64,000 nucleotides of DNA from Drosophila pseudoobscura (lineage: Eukaryota > Arthropoda > Insecta > Diptera > Drosophilidae). Below, one piece after another: positions 1 to 13,730 of the stretch. The stretch spans positions 23,188,001-23,252,000 of the forward strand of contig NC_046679.1 in assembly GCF_009870125.1 (NCBI RefSeq), written 5' to 3'. A model generated the notes under the pieces. It did no database searches. It was given only the letters and a program-made list of their open reading frames with translations, and had not been told where the DNA came from. The position numbers and the translations under genes were made by a program. The number at the start of each line of letters is the position of its first letter. Within the stretch, counting starts at the first letter, position 1.

Positions 1-3000
1 ACCTTTCCCTGATAGTAATCGTAAAGTAATTTAATCGCTGGCACTTTAAATTTTAACGCAACATATTCTAGAATTTTTTCACATCCTTCGCATTGGAAAT
101 AAGTGTATATAGACTATACATTTAGTTATAGTTATTTAGTATTATATTTATATTTAGTTAGCAATTAAAATGATCTAGTAAATAGATGGAAATACTGGCA
201 AAAAAATGTTTATAGTATGCAGTTCCACCGATATTTCGAAAGCGTTTCCTTCTGCGTGCCGACACGACTATACTTTCCCTGGTTTCTGCTAAAACTATTT
301 TATGTGTGGTCTATGGTCGTATATCGTCTCTTAGAGGGGTTATAAAAACGGAATGACAAAAGGAATGAAAATTAACACAAAAGCAAATCCAAAAGCCGTA
401 AAATCTTTTCTGTTTTTTCCCCACAGTTTTTTTTTACAACGGCTAGATTGCAATTCGAATTGATGACGGTACAGGAGATGAAGCAGAAGAAGAAAAATTA
501 ATAATAACTGTAAACTGTTGCGAGGAGAGCCAAAGCCGAAGCCATAAATAAAGACGGAGCGAGTGGGATGGCCATAGACAGAGCATAGAGCCGCAGCCCA
601 GAGCCAGGGAAAAGAGCGAGAGTAAGAGAGATAATAAATCGCTTGTATGCAAACATAAATTTACATTTTTGATGATAATTCTTGCCACCCGGTGAGCCGG
701 GCCCCCCCTTCCATTCTCCTGCCAGAGCTGCGCAAATTAAAATCGAAACAAAAGTCAACAGAGAAGAGAGACCAGGACATGGAACATCCAGCCAGTAGCA
801 TCCAGCCACTCAATGGAAAAGGTTTAAGAGAGTTTGACAATGGCAATGTTTAACTAATTAAGAGATGAGACGAGAGCAGAGCTTTTCATCTGGAACAGTT
901 TGCGACTCTAATGGAGCCATAAAAAAAACCACAACGGACAGCTGCAGAGACAACGAAAATTTGTAATCAAATTGTAGCGAACATGGTGCCCCCAGGGAGA
1001 GAGCGAGAAGGAGTAAGGAGAGGTGTGGGCGAGCGAGACCCCAAAACAGGCACTTAATAAATCATACCCCCCGCCACAACGGAAAATTAGACAGGGGCCC
1101 GCGAAGAGCAGAGAGAGAGAGCGACAGAGAGCATTTTGCCAGCCAACCCAGAGACAGGGGGCGAGCGGGACTTTGTGGGGGGTGTGTGCTGCTGTGCTGC
1201 TGCTGGTGTGGGATGTGTTGCCTTTTCGCACATAATCCAACAACAAAGCAACCCACTTGTGGAACTTGTTGGCTTTGACAATTTTGGCTTAATTGCAGCG
1301 GACGCCGGGCGCAGAACCGAAAGGGAAACACCAGAAAGGATGCCGAGTGCGAAATTGTCTCTTTCGCACACCGAGCTGTGCTGCCGCTGCGTGTTCGGGC
1401 GCGTGTGTATGTGTGTTCCTGCTCGAGTGCATCTGTGTGTGCGCGCTAATAGGCGGAGCAATAAAAGCCACAGCGAAACGGAAGAGTGGACGACAAGTGG
1501 ACAAAGAGGGAGGCCGGCCCGGCCCGGCCCGGCGAGACACAAACCAGGCCACCAACGGGATTCGGGCCAGGGACGGACGCATCTGGGTGGGGAAGGGGGT
1601 AAGGTAATTGTGTGTGCGCGCGGTATAATGAAATGAAGTAAAAGTGGCCTGGGGCATATTGATTAAGAGAACGAACGCCTGCCTCTGGAAAGTGAATCAA
1701 TGGAAATTCTCAAGTGAATTGCAGCAGCCTCAAGTGCAGCCATTTAAAGCGGGGCGGAACCAGAAATAAACCCTAATGTATTCAAATTTACAACAAAAAA
1801 CAAAGAAAACATTTAAAAGTTTATTCGAATAATATAAAAGAGCAGAACTATCTTTGAAACCAAACAAATTACGTGCCAAATACTTAAAAAATATTATAAA
1901 AAAAAAACATTAAAAACTAAAAATATAGAAAACACACCTTTGAGAATAAAAAATTTGATGAACACCCAACAAAATAAATAAATATACTTTAAACATAAGG
2001 AAGAATATTAAAAACCATACTGAAAATGTACAAGCGCACTAGATACATATACTAAAAAGATACTAAAAGTGCTTAAAAAAGTACTAAAACCATACCGCAG
2101 ATCTATTTAATGAAAAAATAAGAATTCAAGTAATGTTATCACGGAAATAAATGACTCTACAAAAATATACTCGTACTGAAAAATGTAATACAAATTTTGG
2201 AAACCACTATACCATGTTTGAAGCCCCATTGAAGGGTGTTTAAATCAAGTAAAAATTCCATCAAATAAACTGTGGATCAAGTGATTCAGTGGAATGGAAT
2301 TCTGTTGTGTTTTTATTAGAGTTCTGTTGAATAGTTAACATTCATGAATATAAAATGTATATAATCGACCCTGAACCAAATCAGAACGAAATCAGAATTT
2401 GAAAACTGAAATTTATTGTTGAAATTCTTTCAACACAAATTCTCACTGAATGCGTAATCTTAAAAGCAACTGTATATGGAATTACATTTCCAAAGACCCC
2501 AAACTGAATAGAATGATACTCAAAAAAGTACTTTACTTTACCAATTCCTACAAATTATAAACAATAGTATTTTGGGAACTTCAAAATAACAAATAAAGAA
2601 CAAGGAAGGTCCAATCTAATGGATTTTAGGAAATTTCAAAAGGAAAATTTGGTCCGCTCCAAAAAAAAAAACGATCTCAAAATGCCATTCCGAGAGACAC
2701 ACAAAATTTGTTTAGATTAGCAACTTAATTTTAAAATTGTTGTGTTATCAGTGAACCCAATGATCTCCCCACCGTTTTCCCACCGTTGAGATGAGTCGGC
2801 TCCTCACCCTTTTCTCCTCCCTGTAAGGCACTTTGTCATCTGCCTCTGAGTATTTCTCTATTCCCCCTATTCGGGCATCTGGCTTATCTAATCTGCTGCT
2901 GCTGTGGCGCTGCTTTTGCTTCGTTGCCTGGCTCTGCCGTTGCGACACTTCCTAGACACTAGCGAGCGAGATCAGCAATTCATATGAGCAGCGGCAGCAC

Positions 3001-4690
3001 TGCTTCTCTGCTGCTCTGCTCTGCTCTGCTCTGCTCTGTGTTTCCTAGGCAAAGGTCAGTTGTAATTATTTCTGTTTGCAGGGTATTTGAATGCCCTATA
3101 GCTGGAACTGGAGCGTTAACGGAAACCGAAACGGAACTCAGCTCTCCTCTCTGCTTTGCCGACGGCACAGCAAACCTTTTTACTTAATTTGATTGGAATA
3201 TGCGCACAGGAGGGCCGGGCAGGGCCAGGCAGGGCCAGGCAGGGCTGTCCGTCCGACGGTCGGTCGGCATGTCAGTGGGGGATTATCACGCAGCAGCATC
3301 CACACACAATTTGCTCATCTCTCCCGCACACTCCCACTCCCACTCCCGCTCTCCCGTCGGTCTTCTGTGTGTTGTCTGTGCTGCTGCCGCTGTCAGGTCT
3401 GGCTTGTGCTGCGCTTTGGTTGGCTGATTGTTTCTCTGGCTTCCCGTTCTCGTTCTCGTCCTCGTGCTCGTGCTCTCTGCTACTTCCTCTCCCTTTCGAC
3501 CTCTCTCGCTCTCTTCCTTGCTTCGGTGGCTGCCAAATGTCAAAAGCGGTGAAAAATGAAGCTCTCGGCTTTTGATGTTCTCCTGGTGTATGGCGTGTCG
3601 TACTCTCTCTTCTGTCCTCTCTGTCTCTCCCCCCCTCCCGATCAGTCACCGTGGCTGGCACCCTCTGCATTAATTTTTCATTGGCGTGTGTCCGACGGAC
3701 GGGGGGCGGACGGAACGGCAGGCAGGCGAAAAACCAACAGACGGCATGGGATAAATCCATAAAACAATTTGAGAAATTAAACAATCAAAAGGCGTTAAGT
3801 GTTGCTGACTTTTCCTGAGGGGTTGGTTCTTCTCGGTTTGGGTTCGGTTCGGGATTTTCTGGTTGTTGCTGTTGATTACCGTTGTAGCTGTAGCTGTGGC
3901 TGTGGCTGTGTTATTGTGACCCAGCTGCTGGTAATGTCCTTGTTTGCTTAGTTGATTAACCCGACTAAACGGGGGGCGGGGCGGCAGAGGGTACTCGTGG
4001 TAGTCTCAACAACTGCCGGAATAGACAGCTGCGAGAGCGAAAAGCATTTGGCTTGTCACACATCGTAGCGGTTTATGTTTATATTTTTATATGTTCCCGG
4101 ACTCATCCAAGCCGACAGGCACTTCTACCCACCACTTGGGCGTCTCATCACTCTTCGCGGGAGTCGAGGAGGGGTGTGAAGCAGTTTACTTTTCCGCATT
4201 TTATTAGATTTTATGATACACTTGACTGACCCGGATTCGGTCTGAGCCTGGATCCCCCCGATGGCATATACACCACTCCATACCAACTCCACTCGGCAGC
4301 AATTGCAGGCATTATTTGATTACATTTGCCTTTGATTGAGATAAGTGGAATATTCTGTTGCAACATGATAAACGGCGGGGTGGGGGGCTAAAAGGTACAT
4401 ACTCTTACATAGTATTTAAGGGCATCGAGCGCACCCTTTTTTGGCAATGACAGATGGCAATGCTAAGGGTAAACGATTAATGATAATAAAAAATCAAGAA
4501 ATGTGGCAAACTTTCATATACTCGTACCACTAGCCCATTCGGATTTATGTGTTAATAAAATTTCGACGCGTGACCTCAGACGGAAAATGGATTGAGTGGA
4601 ACGGGCAGCCGGGAGGGGAGGGGGAAACGATGGTTTAAGAGGTACTCCCACATGTACTATAATTGTATTAAAAATACATAAATAATGAAG
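1..4690. other. Non-coding stretch, low-complexity rich
   Basis: I see no supportable coding exon here. Open frames in this stretch lie in GA-, CT- or GC-rich low-complexity DNA and overlap on both strands without splice or domain support. Visible simple repeats include a GGCCC-type run near 1515-1533, a CTCTG run near 3007-3042, a GGGCCAGGCA-type run near 3208-3245, and many TG/AG tracts between 1000 and 1700. The stretch could be intron or intergenic DNA belonging to the minus-strand gene whose exon lies at 23158-23577, but nothing in the sequence proves that. Confidence 0.6.
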
Positions 4691-4699
4691 GTGCTCGAT

Positions 4700-5750
4700 T
4701 CACGGTGCAAGTGCTCTAAAAAACAAGCAATAAAAAACCAATAAAATACAAACAACTGTAATGATTTTATGGTAACATCTCAAAATTAATAAAACATACA
4801 GCACATACTGAAATGTAATAAAAAAGAACATTGTAAAATATACTACAAAAACATACTGAAACCTATTGAAACGTTTTAAAAAGGACTTTAAAATTACTCG
4901 AAATACATAAAAATACCATAAAAGGCAAGAAAAGATATCCTGAAATCTAATAAAATTCACGAAAAATGTTGAATACCGAAGAAACTCTGCATAAAATACT
5001 GAACTGATAGAAACATACCGAAAATTTAGCGAAATGCAACAAAAATATAATAAAATATATCGATACAAACTAAAACAATAGAAAATATAACTAATTCTGA
5101 ACAACATACTGAAATATAAAAATGATATACACTGAGAGTATCTAAAATACTCTGCAATTAACCAATATGTACCGAAACATACCGTAACACTCTCCCACCT
5201 ACGAAAAATACTGAAAATTTACCAGAAGTCTGCATAAAATACTAAAGTGTAATAGAAATACCATAAAAGGCAAGAACAAACATGCTGAAATCTAATAGAA
5301 TTCTGATTACCAAAGGAAATCTTCATAAGATACTGAACTGATAGAAGCATACAGAAAATTTAGCGAAATGCAACAAAAATATAATAAAATATATCAAAAC
5401 AAACTAAAACACAAGATGATAAAACCAATATGTACCGAAACATACCGTAACACTCTCTCACCTACGAAAAATACTGAAAATTTACCAGAAGTCTGCATAA
5501 AATACTAAATTGTAATAGAAATACCATAAAAGGCAAGAACAAATATGCTGAAATCTAATAAAATTTTGCATAAAATGATAGAAAAATACTGAAAATTTAC
5601 CAGAAGTCTGCATAAAATACTAAAGTGTAATAGAAATACCATAAAATGCAAGAACAAATATCCTGAAATCTAATAAAATTCTGAGTACCAAAGGAAATCT
5701 GCATAAAATACTGAACTGATAGAAACCTACAGAAAAATGCTCTAGCCAAC
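4700..5750. repeat. AT-rich imperfect tandem/segmental repeat array
   Basis: A roughly 260-bp unit recurs. Its landmarks are a phrase reading about GAAAATTTACCAGAAGTCTG (near 5212, 5475 and 5590), CCATAAAAGGCAAGAA (near 4917, 5263 and 5526), and GAACTGATAGAA plus GCGAAATGCAACAAAAATAT (near 5000-5050 and 5335-5390). Spacing between the first landmarks is 263 bp and then 115 bp, so later copies are truncated. The long minus-strand open frame across 4700-5107 is a by-product of this AT-rich repeat and has no recognisable domain. Confidence 0.8.
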
Positions 5751-8700
5751 ATGGACTACAATATACCAATGAGTATTTTTTGAAGGATAAACCTAAAGTT
5801 TGTTTATTAAATGTTTATGCAGAAAAGAACGTTTACTTTTGTTTATACAATTTCCACTTCCGTTTAGAGAACAGAACAGAGAAACATCCATCGAATGATG
5901 CTCCCTAAAGGCTCCCAAACAAAAAGCATGCCCCGACGCGACGCGATGCGACGCCCTTCCGCAAGTCTTCTTTGGCATTCTTTGAATTCTTGTTTCATCT
6001 AAATTCTGCTTCTGTTTGCCACATTGTTGACATTAATCACATTTTAATTATAAGGCCAGATCGGCAGAGAGCGGGCCAGAGCCAAATTCGATTGTTTATT
6101 TTTGCTGTATTGTTGCTTCTTTTCTGCGCAAATGCTTCTAAATTGAATGTGCAATTGGCCGGGCGCCCAACTTAATTAAACAAACAAATAGAAACAGAAG
6201 CGGACAAAGTACAAGAGTACGAGGGTACCAGAGTATATGGACTGTATCTCTGGCTTTTCTCTGCAAAATCATAGAGTGAAAATGGAGAGTGCCGCGCCCC
6301 CCACAATTTTGTGGCTGCCACCTGCAATTTGTGTCGCTCTCTCTGCCCCCGCCCCCCTTCCACTCTCTCTAGGGGCTTAACACTTTGCTACACAGACTCG
6401 ACAGACTCTCCAGCTGACATTTGGGGGATTTGCGGGGCTTTGGGCAAAAGTTTGCACAGAGAGAAATTGGATAAAGGCTGCTGGAAAACGAGAAGTGGAA
6501 TTACTTTCGTGGCTTTCGTAGGAGCAAGTTTTTCTCTAAAGATGTAATAGAATTCATACCCCAAATTACACACAATCCCAGGTCCAATCCCATGAGGGAA
6601 TTTTCTGTTCTCGACGCTTTGGAGCCGCTTTATTTGATTACGAAAATAGTTTTGTGTCCAGCAGCAGCAGATGGCCAAATGGGATAATGTGGGCCAGCAA
6701 TATTAGCATACAAATTCCATACGACAAATCCCCTTGGCCAAGCGTATCTCAACAAAGTTATTTAAATAGATTTGGTTACTTTATTTAAATGGATTTAGCT
6801 AGAAATAAAAGCCTTTTTGGCGGGGAGATTGGCTAATGGTCGTATTCCCTTTAGACCTTGCTGAGAGGCAGGGGATAGCAAGGGATACAACGAGAAATGA
6901 GTGTTGGTAGTCAGCGCCGTTAGTCCAACACTAAACGATGTCTACCAACACTAAGTAGTTATCTCGCTCTTCCTAGACCGCCCTCCAGCTAGATCTAATG
7001 AAATACAGCCATAAACGCAGAACTTCTCAAGCGGTAAACAGCTTTTCCTGCGGTGATTAATCTTAATAAATTATGCATTTATTATTGCTCTTGAAAATAT
7101 CTGTTAACAAAGGAATCGTTCAGGCGAAACCCATTTTTAACCAATTTATTCAAGCAAATTTTTTGAGTAGAAGCAAGCGTGGAGCGACACCAAGATACAA
7201 CCGAAAAGACTCTTCTTTTAACAAGTTTCCTTTAATATTCGACTATCCATAAGAATTTAGCAACGTTTTCAGTGATAATTTACATAGAATAAATTAAAGT
7301 AAGCTTTAGCGTTTAAGTACATTAACAAATGTCTCCTTTAAGCCTAAAAAGACTGTGATTTTTCGCAGTTTCAAAGAATTTTCACCTTCTCCTCATTAGG
7401 CCGAGTGCTAAAAGCTGATGAAATGTGCCAAAGATCAACATTGACATGAACCAAATGTGACAAAAAGCGCTTTTACACCTCCCAATGTGTGTACCATACT
7501 ATGAACTATCCAACGACCATTTGTTTTAGCCCCTGGCTGTAGAAGCTGCTAACAAAAAAAAGTGCTAAAAATTAAATTAAACAGGCTGTAGCTTGGCCCA
7601 CATCCACATCCACGAGATATTTATGTTAAACCATACGGAATAGAAGAAAAGAATGGGAAGGAAGCCAACAAGTTCGGGGGCCACAAAATTTTCAAGAGCA
7701 TGACGTAAAAACATTCTAATTGCTGCGCCCCTTGCGAGTTCTTTACGGGGAAAACATTCCCCGAGTACACATTTTAATTGAGTCTGAATTGGCCTTCTTA
7801 CGCGGAGACTTCCAAAAATGTTTATACAATGTATCCCATAAAAAAAGATCCCATCAGATCCCCTTGGAGCAGAGTGAAAGTGTCGGCTTTGGGTTTGGCT
7901 TTGGGTGTATCCGATATGCCAAGATATATGGCATTTAATATTATTTAGCGCTGAAAAGAGACTCACGAAATCCCGAAAATAAGTCAATAAGAAATCTCTT
8001 TTCTCGCGAAATATGTACATGTCGTCTTCTTTTCGGGGTATAAAGAGACACGGCAGAACTCTGGATATTTATTTATTTTTTTTTTTTTGGTGACTGAAAG
8101 CTGTCGCCATTGACCTTAGCTTTGGGGTCTGGGGATCCGAAAAATGCTACGGGTATGAAACGATGACGCAGTGGAATCGACAACGATGATAGCGTCATTA
8201 GCATTATGGAAATGAGTAAAAAAACGTTTGGCTGTTGTTTCTTTTGGAACTTGTCCAAGTGGGTTCTTCATCATCGTCTGCATGGATCAGATGATCATCA
8301 TGATGGTTCGTGAATCGTCTCCATTGATTCACAAAGAGGGGCATCTGCACGTGTGAGGGTATGTGCCAATGGCCAGTGCCCAGACTTGGCTTTCATGCGG
8401 TCTGACCAGCTTCTGGAGTTCAATAAACTATGGCTCCCAGCCAGATATCGGTTGAGCACCGAACTTCTTGGGCAGCACAGTTCTCTACACTTTCTCTCTT
8501 CAGAGAGGCGACAGTTGAGGGGAGGATACCCTTGCCGAGGGCAGTATACGTTGCACAAATTTCCCATAAACGAACGGATACCCAATCGTTTTCGGAGCTG
8601 GAGTTTCCGACTCGCTTTGAAATTTTTGTAGTTATGATATAAATCGGACAAATATGTCACGTGGCTGTCGTCCGGGGGGCAAAGAGTGTAGCATTTGATA

Positions 8701-8874
8701 TAAAGTCATTTTTTGGACATTTTTTTGAAAATTCATTTTAGTCATTATGTTCTAAGAACTCATACAACACACAACAAAACAAACCAACAAAAAAAAAAAA
8801 ACACAAAACACAAAAACAAAAATACACAAAAAGAAATAAATTTTAGAAATTAAAAAAAAAAATAAAATCCGATA
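5751..8874. other. Non-coding stretch
   Basis: No coding exon that I can support. An 11-bp perfect inverted repeat (6900-6910 with 6942-6952) is the only notable structure. The last 130 bases before the TPR gene are very A-rich and probably form its 5' leader and promoter. Confidence 0.55.
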
Positions 8875-11073
8875 ATGACGTCAATAGTTCCGGCACCGCC
8901 GGCAGGAGTCGGAGCTGCCGTGCCAGTGTGGTTGAAAATCGATTGGAGTCCTGAAATAGAGCATGGCATTTACAAGGACTGGGGCTCGTACTACTCCCAC
9001 CGGCGTAGGGAGAACATGGCCATGTACTACTACAACAAGGCCCTCTCCATGATGCCAGAGGACTTTGTGACCCTTTACCACCGGAGCCAGACGAAGCGGA
9101 AGAATGCCCAAACAGAAGGCGCCCTCAAGGACTGTGGAGAAGCCAAAAGTATGTTCCTGATCGGAGATCCGCCTAATACTGATTTACTGATTTACAGGAA
9201 TTTTAAAGAGACTCAACATCAAAAACGCTCCGATTAATCTGGAAATCTGTGCTGCTCTCTACGAACTGAATCAGTTTGAGAATGCCAAGGCGGAATTGCA
9301 CGATAATACTCGGATCTTCAAGGGTAACAAGATCAAAGCCTTTGAGAACCGTCTCGTTGTGGTATGATTGATCTTCAATGCGTTCTCCCAAGGATTCCCG
9401 TTTCATTTATTTGGTTTTAGGTTGACGAAAATATCAAAAACTGTTGTGGAGAAGAGCTGACACAGTTTATATCTGCGAATGAAAAGCTGTTGATCCAGGT
9501 GAAGGAAATGGAGCTCAAGGCCCAAAGTCAAGTGCAGAACAAGCCGCTGTGGAAAGTCCTAAAAGAGCAAAACAAATGCGATGTTTTGAGTGTCCTAGAA
9601 ATCGAAGTAAGTTCAAGACCTTTGAAGTTTTTTCGCCCAACATGACTCTCTCTCAATTCCTTTAAGGACGAATTACTGTCCCCACTGGAAATAGCTAGAC
9701 GAAATCGGGCATTCAATGTCTTTAATCAGATCTACATGGACAAGTCATGGATTGATGTGGTTTTTTTGAAGAAATTGCTTAGGTAACTTTGTTTTAAAAC
9801 TAAACCATTGATCGTCTGATCATCTGGTCGTCCACTTTCTGCAGGAACCCCACTCTGCTACTCGAACAGTGTCAAAACTCGAAATATTTTTTGGGAGCTC
9901 TCAATAAAAAGAAATATGAGGAAATCAAAATTTTCTTGGTATGTATAGATCACGCTTGGAAATATACACAGATTGTACATAAATTGTGTTTCAGAAAATG
10001 CTTCATGCACGTGCTCCGATGTATTACATTCAATACAACAAATTCACGAACAAAAAACTGATGGACAAATTCCGGGAGGACTGTATGTTCCGTAAGCAGT
10101 ACCAGACAGGTCGGACCATGCGTTCGGTGTTGAGGAGCATTCGACACCTTCGGGCCGTCGGTAACGTGACGGTGAGTTCTTCCTCATTTTTTGGGAGCCA
10201 TCAAGGAAACCATTATTGCCGTCTACAGCGACTCGCGAAGTACGTGGAGGAGGTTATGGGAGACTACGTTGTCCTGAAAACTAGCCGGATTATGCCCTGG
10301 AAATTTGAATTCATGAACGAAGTGTACAATACATTGGCTCTGGCATTTGCCGAACAGTGTGTAGTCCCACCCGACAAGAATCGTCAGGAGGACAAGGATG
10401 CTCTTCTCAAGCTGCTTTGCCTTCCCACCGACAAGTCCTGGGACGTTCAACATTTCGTGTTTGGAGATCGCTCCACTCATCAGGCCTCCGATGTGACGGA
10501 TATGTCCATGTCGAAATCGAGGTAAGAGTCTCCGCCCCACCAACCCATTCCAGCCACTATTGCAGAAATTCGTAATCCTCCAGGCAGTGGATAACCCGAC
10601 TGGAAAAACGAATGCTGTTCGCCAAGTACTCGATCGAGAAATGCTATCTATTGCATCAGATTGGCAACACTCATCTCAAATCCAATCGCTTCGATGAATG
10701 CTGCTTTATAGCTAGAAAGGGCATAACAGGTAAGGCTTCTTCTTCGTAGTTATAGCCATATCTGACTTAAAAACTCATTGTTTTTCCAGAGACCAAGAAC
10801 TGCAATAGCTTGATATGGAAATTTCTGTGCACTCTTCTGATCATCAAGTCCAATGCAGCCCTCCACAAGGTGGAACGCACCAAGGAGTCACTGATTAAGG
10901 CTCAGAAAATTATAGAAGAACTTGCCTCTCCCAAGCTTGCCCATTTCGTGGACGTTTGCATGGCCTGCAATGAGGAAGAATGTAATCTAAAGAAACAACG
11001 CGGTAGCTTCTCAAGGCGTCAAAGCACGGCGTCCACGCACAGCCTGGACACTGAGCCAAGTTTTGATAAGTAA
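8875..11073 (+). CDS. TPR protein related to TTC25/ODAD4 (outer dynein arm docking)
   Basis: Nine exons join in frame: 8875-9148, 9198-9361, 9421-9606, 9667-9782, 9845-9938, 9995-10171, 10229-10521, 10584-10729 and 10790-11073, giving 577 residues. The ATG follows an A-rich leader. A TPR-like segment with YYYNKALSMMPEDF lies near residues 30-75, and a second helical pair near 95-130. Around residues 340-360 the segment KYVEEVMGDYVVLKTSR followed by MPWKFEF resembles the C-terminal half of TTC25 proteins, as I remember that family. Family members act in ciliary axonemes, docking outer dynein arms; in flies this would suggest testis or sensory neurons, which is inference. The protein ends in a Ser/Arg-rich tail. 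A possible further exon at 11165-11241 does not fit this last exon in frame. Family assignment is fairly sure; the exact orthologue is not. Confidence 0.75.
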
Positions 11074-12154
11074 CATTCACAGCCTTCAATTGAATACAGT
11101 ATCAAATACATGACATACATTAAATATCCATACTCCACCCATATTTCTCAATTCAATGTTACAGAAACGAGCGGTAGCGTTGTGGGGCGCGGCAAGGGCC
11201 GCGGCTCTACCTTCGGTCTCTTTCGGCACTCAGTCTTAAATGTGAGCTTATGATTTCCGATTAATCTGAGCTGACGATTGCCGCATGATCTCTCTGTAAG
11301 GAAGGGGGGTGCTCTCAGCATTATATTTGAAACTCAATAGCCAAAAAGGTATCCTATGGGACGCCTTTGGAATCCGACATCTCAACTTTTGGGGAGGGAT
11401 CCTCCTTTCCAGCGGGCACTAGAAAAACGATCGCTGTAACAGAGGGTATATACAGTGTCGAGCTCTCTAGCCCTTTGCTTTCGCGCTTTATTTCCCATCT
11501 TTGTCTGCAGAGATTTCGAGTACCATCGTAAAAATGGCTGTTGTGTGTGAAAGCCGTAAGAGCGTATGCAAACAGACGGAAACAGAGATATTTATCAGGC
11601 TGTTGTGTAGTGTTGTTTTGGCTTAAAGAAGCTGCAAATTGAAACACAGACTCCACAGACTTTTGTACATATTTAACCGATTTATGTACATAAAAGTTTT
11701 GGAGCAGAAAATGTCTTCTCAGCGCTTACCAAAGCGGAACTCTTGTCTTTTGGTTTATTAAATCAGAGTCGAAGATAGAACCAGCCAAGATCCCACATAC
11801 TCGTACGAGTGTTTTTGTACCCTTTGCGGGCACCGAAGCCTAACCTGATAATCGTTCTGTCACTTCGGCAGAAAATGACATCTCTACGAGTCCCTCTAAT
11901 TGGCAAATTGTGCAGTCATTCTCTTTGTGCCACAGTCACAGTCGGCAAACATCCTCGTGGCGTGGTGGAGAATTAAATTTCCTTGGCGTGTGATCCAATT
12001 ATTTTTTGCTGCCTCGAAAATGGCATAGAACTTTTGTGCAGAGTTCCATTGGATGCACATTAGTTGTCTGGATTCGCTGTGCGAATTTCACATAAGCGAA
12101 CGGACACAACGACATAATAACGAGATCATTTGCTGTGAGCGATATGGGATTTCT

Positions 12155-12700
12155 TTGGATTAAATCCGAAAAATAAGTGTAAAATAATAAGTCCAAACAC
12201 CGACTGGAAGTATTTTTATAATATTTTCTTCGAAACCTTTTGGTATTTTGAGTAATTTACTAGTATCTTAGTGGTACTTTAATGGGTATATGTTTTCAAT
12301 TTAGAATTTTCTATTTTTTTTTAGTATTTTGTGGTATTTTAATGATGATGTTTTAAATTTAGAATTTTTTGGTATTTACTTAAGTATTTTTTTTTTATTA
12401 TTAAATCCGAAACAAAAATATAAAATAATAAGTGGAAGTATTATTTATTATTATTTTTTCTCTATTTCTTTTAATTTTAATGAGTAAATGTTTTAAATTT
12501 AGAATTTTGTGGTATTTTCTTAGTTATTTTTATTTTATTATTAAATCCGAAAAAAAAGAAATATAAAAAAATAAGCAAAATATTTGTATTATATTATCTT
12601 TGGAATTTTTAGCGATTTAGTATTTTTCTAGTATTTATTTGGTATTTTAATGAGTATACGGTTTAAATTTATAATTTCTTGCTGTTTTCTTAAGTATATT
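12155..12700. repeat. AT-rich degenerate tandem repeat
   Basis: Units containing ATTAAATCCGAAA (near 12158, 12400 and 12540), GTTT(T)AAATTTAGAATTTT (near 12290, 12350, 12490) and GGTATTTTAATGAG recur in the same order. Spacing is irregular, about 120-240 bp. This looks like local duplication of AT-rich non-coding DNA. Confidence 0.65.
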
Positions 12701-13662
12701 TTCACTAAACTAAAAGGAAGAAACAAAGAAGAATCGTACAAATACCCCTCCGAGACACCGATTTTCTCCCTTATTCGATCATAGCCCTAAGTCGTTTAAT
12801 ACCTAAGTGATTCTATGGTTTACCAACGCTTTAATGGACAATCTGGTGGTGTTGGTGGTGCCATGTCAGTTATGTTCTCGGTTTCAACAAATTGATCATC
12901 AGAAATGTACAACTGTCATGATTTAAACACTACATTATGGACAGAATGGACATTAAATTATACTAAGAGGCCCCATTATTTACTGTGACATTAAAATGGG
13001 TCTCTCTAAGTGGGTGACCAACCAGTCCGTGCAAATGGACGAGTACTTAAACTAACTAAACGTCGAATTTGGCCCTCCCTCCCCCGTCCAGCCACTTCCA
13101 CTATTAGCATTCTTTATTTGTTGCCATTTGTTGGCTCTGGGCATAAATCATATTATGCTTTTGTCTTATTAGCCCATTGACATGTGAACAACATGAAAGA
13201 GATAATTTATACGCTCAAGTCCCCGGAAAGTACTTCAGAATCAATTTGAAGAGGCCAAATCCCAAGTGCCTGGGAGGGGAACCATTGGATGGATGGAGCA
13301 AAACCTCTATAACACTCACACGATGCCGACCGATACGCCCATTTGATCAAAAAATGTGGGGTGGATGCGGTGTCGGGGCTGGGGCTGGGGCTGGGGCTGG
13401 GCTGCGCTTCCGGACATCGCACAATTGAGTGTCTTTGTGGGGGGCGTCCAAAAACGAACCAACGAAAAAAAGAGAGAGACGGCGGGGAAGGTGGCGAGTG
13501 GCGACTACGGAGATCCAAGAGCCGAGACCCAGACATGAGACAAACGTATAATGTGGCTTACATTAACAGACACGCAACTTAAATCAGATTAACATACAAT
13601 ATAAAGGCCACCACCGAAAAAGTGAATTCAATTTCCACTCACTTTCCTTATCGTTGTTGCTG

Positions 13663-13730
13663 CCCCCCCCCCCCCCTCACTCCTCCTTCGCCTCTCAAAT
13701 GGGGCTTACAATCAGAGAGGGGGGGGGGGG
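13663..13730. repeat. Opposed poly-C and poly-G runs (possible hairpin)
   Basis: A run of 14 C (13663-13676) is followed about 40 bases later by a run of 12 G (13719-13730). CCTCTC and AGAGAGG lie on the inner side, so the segment can fold on itself. It could also simply be two mononucleotide tracts of slippage origin. Confidence 0.6.

Noticed and set aside
1136-1636. 166-codon plus-strand open frame with overlapping long frames on the other strand
   Set aside because: Low-complexity GC/TG-rich DNA opens several frames at once. No homology is recognised, and codon content does not resemble that of neighbouring genes.
4700-5107. 135-codon minus-strand open frame
   Set aside because: It lies wholly inside an AT-rich tandem array, is Phe/Tyr/Leu-rich from repeat translation, and has no domain or splice support.
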